Assembly (NCBI RefSeq): GCF_963678635.1
Contig: NC_087068.1
Location: 4,733,079 to 4,797,078 of the forward strand
Direction: 5' to 3'
DNA length: 64,000 nucleotides
From: Symsagittifera roscoffensis
Lineage: Eukaryota; Xenacoelomorpha; Acoela; Convolutidae
A model generated the notes under the pieces. The model was given only the letters and a program-made list of their open reading frames with translations, searched no databases and was not told where the DNA came from. This document shows, in pieces, positions 1-10,095 of this stretch (its first letter is position 1; every line of letters starts with the position of its first letter). The position numbers and the translations under genes are program-made.

Positions 1-708
1 TTACCAATCAGAAGAGGACGTCCTGAGAATGCTTTATAACCGGCCTAACCCACCGTGCTAAAAACTACGCTTTGTGACCCACTTCCTATTTTTGACAAGA
101 GCTACTCAAGGGTGAGTAATTCTTTAAAAATAACAGAACTAACTGAAAAGCCAAAAACTAAAAACAGAATAAACAAAAAATTTATATATATATATGTAAA
201 GTATATAATTCAGTATATAGATCATACCCAATCAAGAAGACGAGTATCAAGAAACTGAGACAACCCCATCACACTCAATCCACACAATGGCGAAATACAA
301 CCGATATGCCGCCCACAATCACAAATCAAAGGATTTGAAGTACGACTTGACATCGCAGCAAAGGACTTCAATGAATCAGACCAATGACCACCTCGATGCT
401 CAATACGTACAGATCCGAGTTACAAGGCATTCCCTCCAAACTCGAGCTTCACGCCATTACCAAACAAGATCGAAACACAGTTTTCTGCCGAACAAACGAT
501 CATAACAAACCACTAGGAAATCAGATTGATTTGGTTGGCGGTCACATTCATCGTTGAATGACAGAATGATATCCACGATTCCAGCTTCATGGAGCTTCAT
601 CTTCCAAGAACGGAATAAAAGCGATGCTCGCGAAATGCAAACGACCATCATCCATCCTCCATTACAGACAGATAACAAAGAACAGAAAACTCTGTAAACC
701 CCGGATGG
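1..708 (+). repeat. Partial 5' LTR of the deleted element
   Basis: This stretch repeats 2660-3368 and the LTR at 35040-36543, but lacks both the first 340 bp or so (outside the window) and the last 345 bp. It holds the conserved TATA-like block (about 185-225) and the small LTR-internal ORF at 287-505. The 3' break at about 708 is where LTR homology changes abruptly to internal sequence. Confidence 0.75.
287..505 (+). CDS. Small LTR-internal ORF, copy 1
   Basis: This 72-codon ORF lies inside the LTR. I do not recognise its product. It begins MAKYNRYAAHN and shares the block SKDLKYDLTSQQRTS with the ORFs at 2930-3208 and 35675-35908. No membrane segment or known motif is visible; the composition is polar, rich in N, Q, R and T. 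It sits downstream of the conserved TATA-like block, so an LTR transcript would carry it near the 5' end. It could be a real accessory peptide or simply conserved leader sequence that happens to be open. Confidence 0.4.
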   Translation: MAKYNRYAAHNHKSKDLKYDLTSQQRTSMNQTNDHLDAQYVQIRVTRHSLQTRASRHYQTRSKHSFLPNKRS

Positions 709-716
709 TACTGCCA

Positions 717-1830
717 AATTTCTCCAATTAGTTTTACCCTTCTTCCCTCAATATATCTATACTCATTCCGACACTACCACTGAACAACCCCAATATGGCG
801 ATTAGCATGTATTAATCCCCACACTCCATTGGACATCATAATATCACTTCTCAAACCCACTTTGCTTACATCTCATTAACACACCGCAAAAAAATGAAAA
901 AAAAAATGACCTTTTCAGACTAACTACAGCACTAAAACCTCGACAATTCACACACGTAGGATACAAAAAAATATTTAAAATGTTCACCGCGCCCCGAGCT
1001 AACGAATATTCCATCGAGCACTACGACCATATTATCATCCGACCTAACCAAGATCAATTCCTGGTTGACGACAAGTTTGCTAACCCGCAACTAACCGAAA
1101 AATTTTTCATCCAAGTACCTCTATTTTCACACTCAGTTCAAAAGATAAAAATCATGATCACATCAATTCAGAAGCACCTTGCGATACTCAAGCTTATGAA
1201 TCTTTTTGCGAAAAAATTGAAACCTTCTCACTAACTTTCCACTTCTTCACACCAAAAGAACGAGACTTGCACTGTTCACACGACATCATGTTGAGAACTA
1301 AACAACACTTACTATAAATTAAAACAAAATCACTTTCACTTGCAAACATCATCAAGACAACCCCATCATAGATATCAATTCGTTAACTCTAAACACACAT
1401 CACCGTTTTTTCCTAAATTCACATATTGCATCAAGAAAGCAACTTTCAAGGCGTCCTCCACAACTATGATCCCATCACCCAGATGTATATATTCTGTCAT
1501 CTAACCAACATTTTCAACGTAGAAGAATCCTGACCACTAATTGTCCCGCACGAATACATACAACCTGTCGAAGTTTCAAATTTAGAATTTATCTACAATA
1601 CTAAATTTAATCACAAGCTTTTAAACCTTATTCAGAACACGTCTTACGCATTTTCCATTGGCACTGAAGAACTAAAAACCATCAAGGTACTCCAATGGCT
1701 TTGGCCACTACTTCATAATAAAAACATTATTCGCATGTTAGCAAAGCTCCTGACCATATCTGATGCCATACACGATGTTTTTCCTCATGGATTGAATAAG
1801 TATGAATTGAATAAAGTAAAAACTAACAAA
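717..1830 (+). pseudogene. Relic of the post-env ORF, second copy
   Basis: This is colinear with 33520-34518 of the large element. The clearest match is the ORF at 980-1234, which starts MFTAPRANEYSIEHYDH and pairs with FTAPRANDFTIEYYDH in the other copy. Downstream, broken frames still match, including an FTPKERDLHCSHDIM-type stretch near 1250 and a VLQWLWPLL-like stretch near 1690. Frameshifts and stops interrupt it repeatedly. I do not recognise the family. Survival of matching amino-acid blocks in two diverged copies suggests the ancestor was a real protein of roughly 300 residues or more. Confidence 0.6.
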
Positions 1831-2307
1831 TTCGAAATAAAACTAACCATTCATTATTAAAAGTTTTTTATTTTTCTTTAGTCTTCAGATCAGGATCATC
1901 TACAAACAGAAAAACCAAATAAAAAAATTAAAAACTTCTTCATTATATATAAACTTCTATTAACAAACCGCCATGAATGATGCAGTAAAATTTCTTCCCT
2001 CAGTAGTAAATTAATTTAGAAAAATTTTTCCACAATTTAGTAAATCTAATTATGATGAACATAATTTGAAACTTTCAATCCCCCGCAAAGCAGTAAACAT
2101 AAACATTTCAGTAGTAAATTTATACAAATGCAAGCAGTACTAACCTTTTGAAAGACATTTTAGTCTAAAATTCACGTGCACACAAATTCTATCCATATTC
2201 GCACAGCTCGATACGACGAATAGTTTAAAATAATGGTTTCAAGTTTTAACTTCCACTAATAACAAATCAAATAAGTATTAACAAGTTTCAAACTTTCTTT
2301 TAGACCG

Positions 2308-2320
2308 GTGGGAGAGGAAT
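2308..2320 (+). other. Polypurine tract before the 3' LTR
   Basis: The run GTGGGAGAGGAAT is immediately followed by TGTATAATAA, a plausible TG-type LTR start. The same position in the large element (35028-35039) is also purine-rich. This is the expected plus-strand primer site of an LTR retroelement. Confidence 0.5.
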
Positions 2321-2843
2321 TGTATAATAATCCAAACTAACCAACGACGCTTACTAAATAACATAAACCACAAACTAACAGCATGACTAAGAAAAGAAAA
2401 CCTACGGTACCCAAACCGGATTAAACCAGCATAACAAACTGGATAATTTATTTTTTAGAAGACTATTGGTAAGTCTAAAAAACAAAGAATAAAACACCAA
2501 AAAGTCGAAAGACAAACCCAAACCAAACAATTTGATTTTTGAGAAAAACACACAACCAAAGCAACAAAAGGAAAAACCAGTAACAAACACAACATAGAAG
2601 GTTAATACAAAACAGAACCCCATAAAAAACCAGCATGAAATCATACCCTCACTCCTGGCCTAACTCATCAGAAGAGGACGTCCTGAGCATGCTTTATAGC
2701 CGGCCTAACCCACCGTGCTAGGAATTACGCTTTGTGACCCACTTCCTATTTTGATAAGAGTGAGTAATTCTTTAAAAATAACAGAACTAAATGAAAAGCA
2801 AAAACTAAAAACAGAACTATCAAAAAATTTATTTATATGTAAA

Positions 2844-2863
2844 GTATATAAGGCAGTATATAG
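2844..2863 (+). promoter_or_regulatory. LTR TATA-like promoter block
   Basis: Two TATA-like motifs (GTATATA and AGTATATAG) are followed by ATCA. The second is kept in all three LTR copies (around 215 and 35600), which suggests a retained core promoter. The small LTR ORF starts about 70 bp downstream. Confidence 0.4.
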
Positions 2864-2929
2864 ATCATACACAATCAAGAAGACGAGCATCAAGAAACTG
2901 AGACAACCCCATCACACTCAATCCACATA

Positions 2930-3208
2930 ATGGCGAAACACAACCGATATGCCGCCAACAATCACAACTCAAAGGATTTGAAGTACGACTTGACATCGCA
3001 GCAAAGGACTTCTTTGAATCAGACCAATGACCGTCTCGATGCTCAATACGTACAAATCAGAGTTACAAGGCAAATTCCCTCCAAATTCGAGCTTCACGCC
3101 ATTCCCAAACAAGATCGAAACACAGTTTTCTGCCGAACAAGAACAAACAATCATAGCAAACCACTTGGATGTCAGATTGATTTTGTTAACGGTCACAGTC
3201 ATTGTTGA
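2930..3208 (+). CDS. Small LTR-internal ORF, copy 2
   Basis: This 92-codon ORF starts MAKHNRYAANNH and is the counterpart of 287-505 and 35675-35908. A 2-bp insertion near 3070 relative to the first copy shifts the C-terminal half into another frame, so only the first 47 residues or so align with the other two. No function is recognised. Confidence 0.4.
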   Translation: MAKHNRYAANNHNSKDLKYDLTSQQRTSLNQTNDRLDAQYVQIRVTRQIPSKFELHAIPKQDRNTVFCRTRTNNHSKPLGCQIDFVNGHSHC

Positions 3209-3713
3209 ACGACAGAATGATATCCACGATTCCAATTTCATGGAGCTTCATCCTCCAAGAACGGAATAAAAGTGATGCTCGCAAAATGCAAACGACCATC
3301 ATACATCCTCCATTACAGACAGATGTCAAAGAACAAAAACTCTGTAAACCCCTAATGGGTGGAACCAGATCCAAACTATAATTTATTATTGGTTATAATT
3401 TAGATATTTTATCCCTATAAAATATTAAAGTCTAACTAATCACACTCCATAAAACTAACAACCCACTAGTTTGTAAGTGCTGAAATTACTTGTAATATCA
3501 GCACCAGAGCGATTTGAATTTAACTTACACTTTAGTTGCTTTCTCCAAGAGACCGACTCGTAACAAAACCAGTACACTCTAGATCAGTTGAGACTAAGAG
3601 ATATTAGAGTAAGATTAAGGTCGGTATTAGACTAAGAAGTTGCACGAATCTATCCGGCGGAAAATAAGATAGCGTGACGAGCAGACGGTGTACCCTATCT
3701 GAAATCTCTATGA

Positions 3714-4128
3714 ATTAGACCTAAGAAAACAACTAAAAAAATCTGCTGCGTCATCTTTTTGCTTTGTCAATTATCCAGACAAAAGCAGGTGAATAGCTGT
3801 TGATCATTTTTTAGAGAGAACAATTTTATATGTTTGAAGCAGATGAGAAACGCTTTCATTATCGATGAATTTTCCCCATTTTTAAAGGTAAAAAATTTAA
3901 ATGCGATGCCTGGCTTGAACTGGTTGCATAAAAAAGTTGCCTTCAAGTAAGTTGTTGATGATGGAGCTTGTAGGTAGAGAAAATTGCAAAATACTTCTGA
4001 ATCAGATGAAAAGTGCTTTTTATAACAGGAAAAACTTTGCACCCATTTTGGAACGTTTTTAAATTTTGTATAAGCCCTTGCTCAATAAATTTTAACAATT
4101 GATTTGCATCAAATGAATCTGTTTTCAG
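3714..4128. other. Intergenic or intron sequence
   Basis: AT-rich sequence between the end of the LTR and the splice acceptor at 4127-4128. The acceptor context GAATCTGTTTTCAG is good. If the exon below is real, at least the 3' part of this stretch is intron. No coding or repeat signal was seen. Confidence 0.4.
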
Positions 4129-4313
4129 GTTGGCCCTCAAATGATCTATGCCGTATTGACTTCGATTGTTATGGCGATGAGTATTGCGTGGACTATGGCT
4201 GCAGACTCAAGTGTAGTGAATCTAAGACATGCCAATCGCCGAACGATGTTTGCAAATCAATAAAACGTTATCCTAGTCCAGTTGATGTCTTTGTGCCTCA
4301 TGCTCGTACTTAA
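4129..4313 (+). CDS. Terminal exon of a secreted-type cysteine-rich protein
   Basis: The exon opens after TTTTCAG with one codon base supplied by the previous exon (phase 1) and ends in TAA. The visible peptide is about 61 residues with eight cysteines. The first unit, CRIDFDCYGDEYCVDYGC, has the spacing C-x5-C-x5-C-x4-C, the module also found at 41.4 and 58.0 kb. A second cysteine set (CSESKTCQSPNDVC) follows, then a Pro/Val/His tail. Such modules are typical of secreted invertebrate proteins and I infer extracellular function. The 5' exons, and so any signal peptide, are not identified; they could lie upstream of the window. An AATAAA follows 80 bp after the stop. Confidence 0.6.
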
Positions 4314-4392
4314 GCACAAATTTAACAAGTTTGCTGATGCTATATACAGAAATAATTTTCGAATTTTTGTAGTTTTTTTATCGAAAGTGTTG

Positions 4393-4398
4393 AATAAA
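4393..4398 (+). promoter_or_regulatory. AATAAA polyadenylation signal
   Basis: A canonical AATAAA lies 80 bp downstream of the TAA that ends the exon at 4313. This supports the exon being terminal and on the + strand. Confidence 0.55.
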
Positions 4399-4589
4399 AC
4401 TATCTGAGGACCCTTTTCACTGAACTAGGATTTCTTTTAAAAAGTGGAAATCTTAGATTTTCAGTTGCATTGTATGATGCAATGTTTGAAACAACCTGCA
4501 ACCTCGAGTCCTATTTGGCATCTGCTATGGCTACTTTTTTTTGTCTGCTCCATTCCGGAAAAAAAACGTTATGCATCAGCTTAAGCCGA

Positions 4590-4983
4590 AAAAAAACATG
4601 TTTAAGGGAAAAACTTTTTTTTTCAAGTAAGTAAAGGAAGAATATTTTAGAATCAATGATCCGAACACTTTGTCGCAAAACTCAGAATGTGATAGATGTG
4701 GAGTAAAATTTAAGATATAATAAGTATCATTACAAAATATGATGATGAAAGTACACAAAAATCGACTCCAAATTAAGTTCGAATCTCTAGAGACTTATTC
4801 CCTGCTATGATTTTAAAGAAACGTTTTTTTTTTCAAGTAAGTAGAGGAAAATTACTCTAGAATCTACGTTCCTAACACTTTTTCGCAAAACTCAAGAATG
4901 TGATAGATGTATTAGTAGTAGGTAGTACGTAGCATGTAAAACGTAAGCATGATAAGAAAAGTAAGTAAGTATGTAGTAAGTAG
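4590..4983. repeat. Diverged direct repeats around a TTTCAAGTAAGTA motif
   Basis: Blocks starting near 4612 and 4824 share a T-run followed by TTTCAAGTAAGTA, then a TAGAATC segment, then TTCGCAAAACTCA and ATGTGATAGATG. Both lead into the GACTTA-TTCCCTGCTATG-like sequence that opens the 1.2-kb duplication. They look like older, partial members of the same tandem series. No coding is evident. Confidence 0.5.
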
Positions 4984-6199
4984 TATGTAGCATTTCAATA
5001 TGAAACACAATGATAAATGGTACACAAACATCGACTTCAAGTTAAAATCTCTTAGAGACTTAGTCCCTGCTAGGCTGAAAACTAAAATCGGTATACTCCT
5101 ACCACCCCCCCCCCCCCCCCCCACCAAAAAGAAATTTGTTTTTTTTTTGTGTAAGGTTTGGTACTACAGATGATTCGAGCTGGGAAAACAAAACCTCAGA
5201 CTAGTCGGAACCTTCGGACCATCTTAGGTCAAGTGAGATCGATTCCTGGCATTGTAAATAGCCCTTTTAGAACTCAGGGATTAGCGGTTGGAATGGCACC
5301 AAAAATGAATAGGTTGTAGACCAAGACCAAGTTGGGGGGAGTTCAGTTAGAACTAGGCACCCTGAACCCCTACTTGTACCCCTAGGCAAATATTCCGCAC
5401 CTTGTTTTCCGAAAAGTTTCTCTGGCCACCCCTGAACGCAGGTGCCGGAGCTTTCAGGTATAGTAGATCATATAGAAGAGATCATATAAACAAGAGACAG
5501 CGTCCATTATAATTTGAGCCAAATCATGAGCAAAAAAAGGCAGTTTACGCAAAAATATTCACCGAGGTTTTATGGCGGTTTATTCGTTTTATGGCGCATA
5601 TTGTGTAAAAATGAGATCATATTGGTTTTGTGGCGGCAAAACACCTTAGACATCAACCCCCCAAAAAAGACACCTCCAGAATGAAAATCCCCGGCGACTC
5701 CTTCCCTTGTTAATAGCCGTTTTGCGGAAAGAGGGTTAATGAACCATTGAAAGAGTATAACTTAGAAAGTTCTGATGGCATATTGATGGAATTTAGTCGT
5801 TAGGACCCCCATGAGATTTTTACCCCAAATATAAAACCTTGATCACGGGTGTTCCCAGAGTGACCTTTAAATTATTTTTACACCCAAAAAATTGCAAGTA
5901 GATTCTCGGAATTCAAACTTCGAGCTGTTAACAACTCGAGTTTTTAATAGAACCTCGAGCTTTGGTCCTTTTTCATTTTCTTCGCCCCGGCAAAAAACTT
6001 ACTAAATATATATTTTTTCAGTCTTATCGATTTTTACAAAAATTGGCATGCTAAATATATTGAGCCTGACACATATTTGTTCTTCAAGTTTAACTTTGTG
6101 AAACCCCTCGGTAGACCAAAAAATTGATGCTTACAGGGGGAGTGAAGAGAGCCCAGGCTTTTAGTTGAAAACCAGTTAGACCAGAGAAGTGGAATCCAG
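4984..6199. repeat. Tandem duplication, unit 1 (about 1.2 kb)
   Basis: The unit aligns along its whole length with 6202-7628: the AAACACAATGATAA start, a C-run, a GATTCGAGC block, CCCTGAACCCCTACTTGTAC, and the GAATCCAG end. It contains one old family B MITE (5964-6153), also present in unit 2. It lacks the MITE at 6582-6788. Non-coding. Confidence 0.8.
5964..6153 (-). mobile_element. Family B MITE, old copy in duplication unit 1
   Basis: A 190-bp element with decayed ends (GGTCCTTTTTCA and GTGAAGAGAGCC). It is flanked by CGAGCTTT and CAGGCTTT (6 of 8). The interior matches other family B copies in reverse orientation: an acceptor-like GGCATGCTAAAT block, then TTCTTCAAGTTTAACTTTGTG. It is shared with unit 2 (7389-7580), so it predates the duplication. 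Confidence 0.65.
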
Positions 6200-6581
6200 A
6201 AGATATATGTAGCATGGTATTTAATATAAAACACAATGATAAGAAAAGTTCACAAACATCGACTCCAAGTTAAGTTTAAATCTCTAAAGACTTAGTCCCT
6301 GCTATGGCTGAAAACTAAAATCGGCATAATTCTCTAAACCCCCCCCCCCCCCCCTCAAAAAAGGAATTTGTTTTTTTTGTGTAAGGACTGGTACTACAGA
6401 TGATTCGAGCCGAGCAAACAAAACCCCAGACTAGTCGAAACACTCGGACCATCTTAGGTCTAGTGAGATTGATTCCTGGCATTGTAAATAGCCCTAGTAG
6501 AACTCAGGGCTTAGCGGTTGGAATGGCACCAAAAAAGAATATGTTGTAGACCAAGTTGGGGGGAGCTTAAGTTAAAACTAG

Positions 6582-6788
6582 AGCTCTTTTTCCTTTTTCC
6601 CCCACCTCACATAAGCATTAATTTTATGGTGTAACGCGTGGTTTTTCAAGGTTGATTATGAAAACCAAATATGTTTGTGATGTCCTATTCACTCTGGGTT
6701 CTGGGTGCCAATTTTTCTAAGAATCCGACAATTTGAAAAGAAAAATGACTCTGAAAATTTTGCAGGAGGGGGGGATGAAAAGAGAGCC
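6582..6788 (+). mobile_element. Family B MITE with an empty paralogous site
   Basis: A 207-bp element with ends AGCTCTTTTTCC and GAAAAGAGAGCC and an interior holding TTTTATGGTGTAACG. It is flanked by AAAACTAG and CAAACTAG, an 8-bp target duplication with one mismatch. Unit 1 of the tandem duplication has the uninterrupted site at 5349-5356 (AGAACTAG then GCACCCTG). This fixes the boundaries and shows the insertion came after the duplication. Confidence 0.85.
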
Positions 6789-7388
6789 CAAACTAGACAC
6801 CCTGAACCCCTACTTGTACCCCTAGGCAAATATTCCCCACCTTGATTTCCGAAAGGTTTCTCCGGCCCCCTTGAACGCAGGAGCCGGAGCTTTCAGATAT
6901 GGTAGGTTGCAACAAGAGACAGCGTCCATTATACTTTGGGCCAAATCATGAGCAAAAAAGGCAGTTTACGCAAAATATTCAGCAAGATTTTACGGCGGTT
7001 TACTGGTTTTATGGCGCATATTGGTTAAAAATGAGAGCGTATTGGTTTTGTGGCGGCAAAAGATCTTAGACATCAACCCCCCAAAAAAAAACACTTCGAG
7101 AATGAAAATCCCCGGCGACTCCTTCCCTTGTTAATAGCCGTTTCCCGGAAAGAGGGTTAAAGGACCATTGAAACAGGATAACTTGGAATGTTCTGATGGA
7201 ATAATGATGGAACTCAGTAGTTAGGACCCCCATGAGATTCTTACCTCAAATATAAAACCTTGACCACGGGTATTCCCGGAGTGATCTTCAAATACCTTTA
7301 GATGTTTTACACCAAAGTGCAAGTAGATCCTCGGGATTAAAACTTCGAGCTGTTAACATCTCGAGTTTTCAAAAATACCTCGAGCTTT

Positions 7389-7580
7389 TGCTCTTTTTTA
7401 TTTTACCCGCCCCTGCAAAAAAAATTACAAAGTAACTTTTTTTTCTGTCTTATTGAATTTTACAAAAACTGGCTTGCTAAATAATTTGACCCTGACACAT
7501 TTTTGTTCATCATGTTCAACTTTGTGAAACCCCTGGGTACATCAAAAAATTGATGCTTTCTGGGGAAAGAAAAAATAGCC
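7389..7580 (-). mobile_element. Family B MITE, old copy in duplication unit 2
   Basis: This is the partner of 5964-6153. Ends are TGCTCTTTTTTATT and GAAAAAATAGCC, and flanks are CGAGCTTT and CGGGCTTT (7 of 8). The terminal inverted repeats are degenerate, as expected for an insertion older than the duplication. Confidence 0.65.
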
Positions 7581-7859
7581 CGGGCTTTTAATTGAAAACC
7601 AACTAGACCAGAGCAATGGAATCCAGGCGAAATTGACAGTAACATGAGTGCAGCACGGGAACCATTGCAGATAAATAGTATGATTGGATGGAATAAAATT
7701 TTTAGCTTCCCAATTTGGTGCAACTAGGGCCCTTATAGACAAACTAACCTTCACTGATAGCTAAAAGTCGGGACAGAGTATAGATGGGAAAATTAGAAGC
7801 TGGAAATGCGGTAGTCGTATCTAAAAAGAACCTCACCTAGTCTCATAAGTCCAGAACGC

Positions 7860-8066
7860 GGCTCTTTTTCCTTCCCCCCCCCCCCCACCTCCCACGACCA
7901 TCAATTTTATGGTGTAACGAGTGGTTTTACAAGGTTAAATATGAAGACCAAATGGGTTTGGCACATCCTAATAAGTCCGCATGTCAATTTTCATAATGAT
8001 CGGACAATGTGAACAGTAATTTTACTAATAAAAAATTGCAGGCGGGGGTGAAAAGGAAAAAGAGCC
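7860..8066 (+). mobile_element. Family B MITE with perfect 8-bp target duplication
   Basis: Ends are GGCTCTTTTTCCTTCC and AAAAGGAAAAAGAGCC, and length is 207 bp. CAGAACGC flanks both sides exactly (7852-7859 and 8067-8074). The interior carries TTTTATGGTGTAACG and GAAGACCAAAT, the family B core. There is no ORF, so it is non-autonomous. Confidence 0.9.
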
Positions 8067-8562
8067 CAGAACGCTAACAAAATAATTAAATGTAGTCCTT
8101 GGGAAGTTGTTTAAATGAATTTAACTTGGATGGGAGACGAAACTGGACTTGCTATATACGCAAATTAGTTGGCGGTACCTATATTGAACATGGCATTCAA
8201 AAATAATGTCTTCAGGGAAAACTCGCTTAAGACCCTGAGCAATGGTACCTGTCAGGACTTGTAGGGACGATCACGACTAGATCTATTACTGAATCTCAAA
8301 CATAGCGAAAAAGTTACGGGTAGCCTACCTTAGGGAGAACAATTGCGCTGTGAGAGGGAGTGGTTGAAACTTGCAGTTACTCAGAAAACAGTTATTGCTT
8401 AGTCAGAATAAAGTCGTTTCTCATAGTTAGCCAGACGACAGTTGATTCCAAAAGTTAGAGAGATCAGTTAGATTACAAAGGAATAGTTATCTGTAGAGTC
8501 CCTTCTAATTTAGGCAAGTAGAAGTGAGTACACGTGTGGAATTAATGAGCCGGAGAATTAAT

Positions 8563-8760
8563 GGCTCTTTGTCCTTCCCCCCGCCCCCACCTGCAATTTT
8601 TTACAAGTGAAGTTACTGTTCACATCGTATGATCATTATGAACATTGACATGCGGACTAATTAGGATGTGCCGAACACATTTGGTCTTCATATTTAACCT
8701 TGTAAAACCACTCGTTACACCATAAAACTGATAGTCGTGGGAGGTGGGGGAAAAAGAGCC
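8563..8760 (-). mobile_element. Family B MITE inside the LTR-like repeat
   Basis: A 198-bp element with ends GGCTCTTTGTCC and GGGGGAAAAAGAGCC. Flanks are GAATTAAT and GAATGATT (6 of 8). The paralogous repeat has an uninterrupted site around 38747-38754 (GAGAATTAATTAGCTAAATT), confirming a clean insertion. The interior is the reverse of the 7860 copy. Confidence 0.85.
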
Positions 8761-9062
8761 GAATGATTAGATGAATTGTGTGAAAGTTGAATTGGAATTG
8801 ATAAACACTTTCCTTTTGATTAAATTATTAAATTATTTTGTGACCATTAGAGCTTAATGTATTTGGGCTTATATTGGAAATTATTGCGAGTGGGAATCTG
8901 AGTGAGAGCGATGTAGCGACAAGAAAAGGATGAAAAGGGGCAGGCAACATAATACAGATTAGAGCAGTGTTGGCAACGTTTTAACCCTTTCGAGATTGTA
9001 GATATTAGTGATTCTCGGTCACCACGTAGAATTCACAATTCAAGGAACCACTTTGCGGTATC

Positions 9063-9066
<4 letters not shown>

Positions 9067-9159
<93 letters not shown>

Positions 9160-9160
9160 A
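9067..9160. repeat. (GA)n microsatellite
   Basis: A GA dinucleotide run with a few interruptions, within the LTR-like repeat. The partner repeat has a shorter (GA)n at the same place (39067-39115), so it was part of the ancestral repeat. Reading frames rich in Ser/Leu on the minus strand here are artefacts. Confidence 0.9.
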
Positions 9161-9388
9161 AAAAAAAACAAACCTAGAGAAGTCATCCCCTAAGTTTACA
9201 GAGATAAAAAATATATGGAACGAGAGAAAACTTTTCAATGGTCAGTTTTCGGCTAGTAAAATACAAGCAGCGGTTCTAGTTTTAAATTAAGCTGAAAAAA
9301 TTCTATGTTAGTCTGGGCGAAAACTCCAAATCATTGAAGGCTCAACCAGTCCTAATTTCAAAAATGCTTATCTAACGCTTAGAAGTTG

Positions 9389-9603
9389 GGCTCTTTTCCA
9401 GTTTCCCCCCTTTCAAATTCAATTTTGAAAAGCTTATTTAACGTTGTCATAATGCAATGAAATTTGGCGTGCTGAACAAATCGACAACTGTGAAAAGATT
9501 TGTTCTTCGTACTTTACAGCGTAACATCACGCATTTAGCCTTAATAACACGTAGAACAAACATAAAACTCAGTATTTTGAAAGGGGGAAACAAGAAAAGA
9601 GCC
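9389..9603 (+). mobile_element. Family A MITE with perfect 8-bp duplication and empty site
   Basis: A 215-bp element starting GGCTCTTTTCCAGTTT and ending ACAAGAAAAGAGCC. AGAAGTTG flanks both sides exactly (9381-9388, 9604-9611). The paralogous locus at 39330-39337 reads AGAAGTTG once, followed directly by the sequence that follows the element here. The interior TTTAACGTTGTCATAATGCA is shared with 42068 and 43098. There is no ORF. Confidence 0.92.
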
Positions 9604-10095
9604 AGAAGTTGTATAGGAAATAAACTTGTTAAGTAGACGGAGCTTACAGACACAACTGAGGAGTGTAGCATTGATCAAAGTAAGATGACCTAATCAAACA
9701 ATAATATTAAAATGGGACATTCCCATGGGCGATATGACGAACTTACCAGACAAAGAACGAAGAAGTGTTCAATTAAGACACTAAAAATGTCCACCTGTTT
9801 CCCAGAGAAAAAGCCACGAGAGCAACTCAAACTGTCACGCTTGAATATCCTAGTGATCCTAGTGTTCTATTTTGATAAAATGTCTTATTTACGCGTGTTT
9901 TAACTTAAAATTTTAAGGGACGAATTGTCTAGTTTTTGTTCCGACTTTCGATACGAAAGTAACGGAACATTTGTGCTCGGGTGGGTTTTTTTCTTCAGAC
10001 AAAATTCGACTTTTTAACTAGCCATATTTTGACGGAATTTTTTAAATATCATTCGAAAGGTACTTTTGTCCTGGGCACAAATTTGAAAACAAATA

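Larger units (their letters stand above)
1..3713 (+). mobile_element. Internally deleted LTR retroelement, relative of the 18.5-36.5 kb element
   Basis: Positions 1-708 match the LTR at about 2660-3368 and at 35380-36150. From about 716 the sequence switches to the internal region that precedes the 3' LTR in the large element (about 33515 onward) and stays colinear with it to 3713. The copy is therefore a 5' LTR piece joined directly to the 3' end, with gag, pol and env lost. The window starts inside the 5' LTR. Identity to the large element is clearly below 100 percent, with many substitutions and indels, so this is an older or separate insertion and not an assembly copy. Confidence 0.8.
2321..3713 (+). 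repeat. 3' LTR of the deleted element (about 1.39 kb)
   Basis: It begins TGTATAATAA after a polypurine tract. It ends near CTATGA, where homology with the LTR ending at 36543 stops. It holds a TATA-like block at 2844-2863, the small ORF at 2930-3208 and an AATAAA at 3265-3270. The exact ends are inferred from the limits of paralogue homology, because no flanking target duplication can be matched. Confidence 0.65.
6202..7628. repeat. Tandem duplication, unit 2 (about 1.4 kb)
   Basis: This is the diverged partner of 4984-6199. It is longer mainly because of the family B insertion at 6582-6788. A C-run at about 6339-6354 corresponds to the one at 5104-5122 in unit 1. Confidence 0.8.
8103..10095 (+). 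repeat. LTR-like repeat, copy 1 (BEL/Pao-associated)
   Basis: It aligns with 38382-39808 through the AAGTTGTTTAAATGAATTTAAC start, a purine tract before TGGACTTGC (8144), the (GA)n run, and the TAACGGAACA and GTGCTCGGGTGGG blocks. The partner lies directly after a BEL/Pao integrase remnant, so I infer this is that element's LTR with a little 3' internal sequence. This copy also carries two MITEs (8563-8760, 9389-9603) absent from the partner, and about 70 bp near 8464-8535 not seen there. Confidence 0.65.

Noticed and set aside
5150-5250. tRNA gene or tRNA-derived SINE head (AGATCGATTCC resembles a B box)
   Set aside because: The spacing to any A-box-like motif is too long, no cloverleaf can be drawn, and the copy in unit 2 does not preserve the box.
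9005-9238. Minus-strand Ser/Leu-rich ORF
   Set aside because: It is the translation of the (GA)n microsatellite.
9389-9410. Histone mRNA 3' stem-loop suggested by GGCTCTTTTCC-like sequence
   Set aside because: The pairing partner is 200 bp away at the other end of each element, with flanking 8-bp duplications; these are transposon termini.
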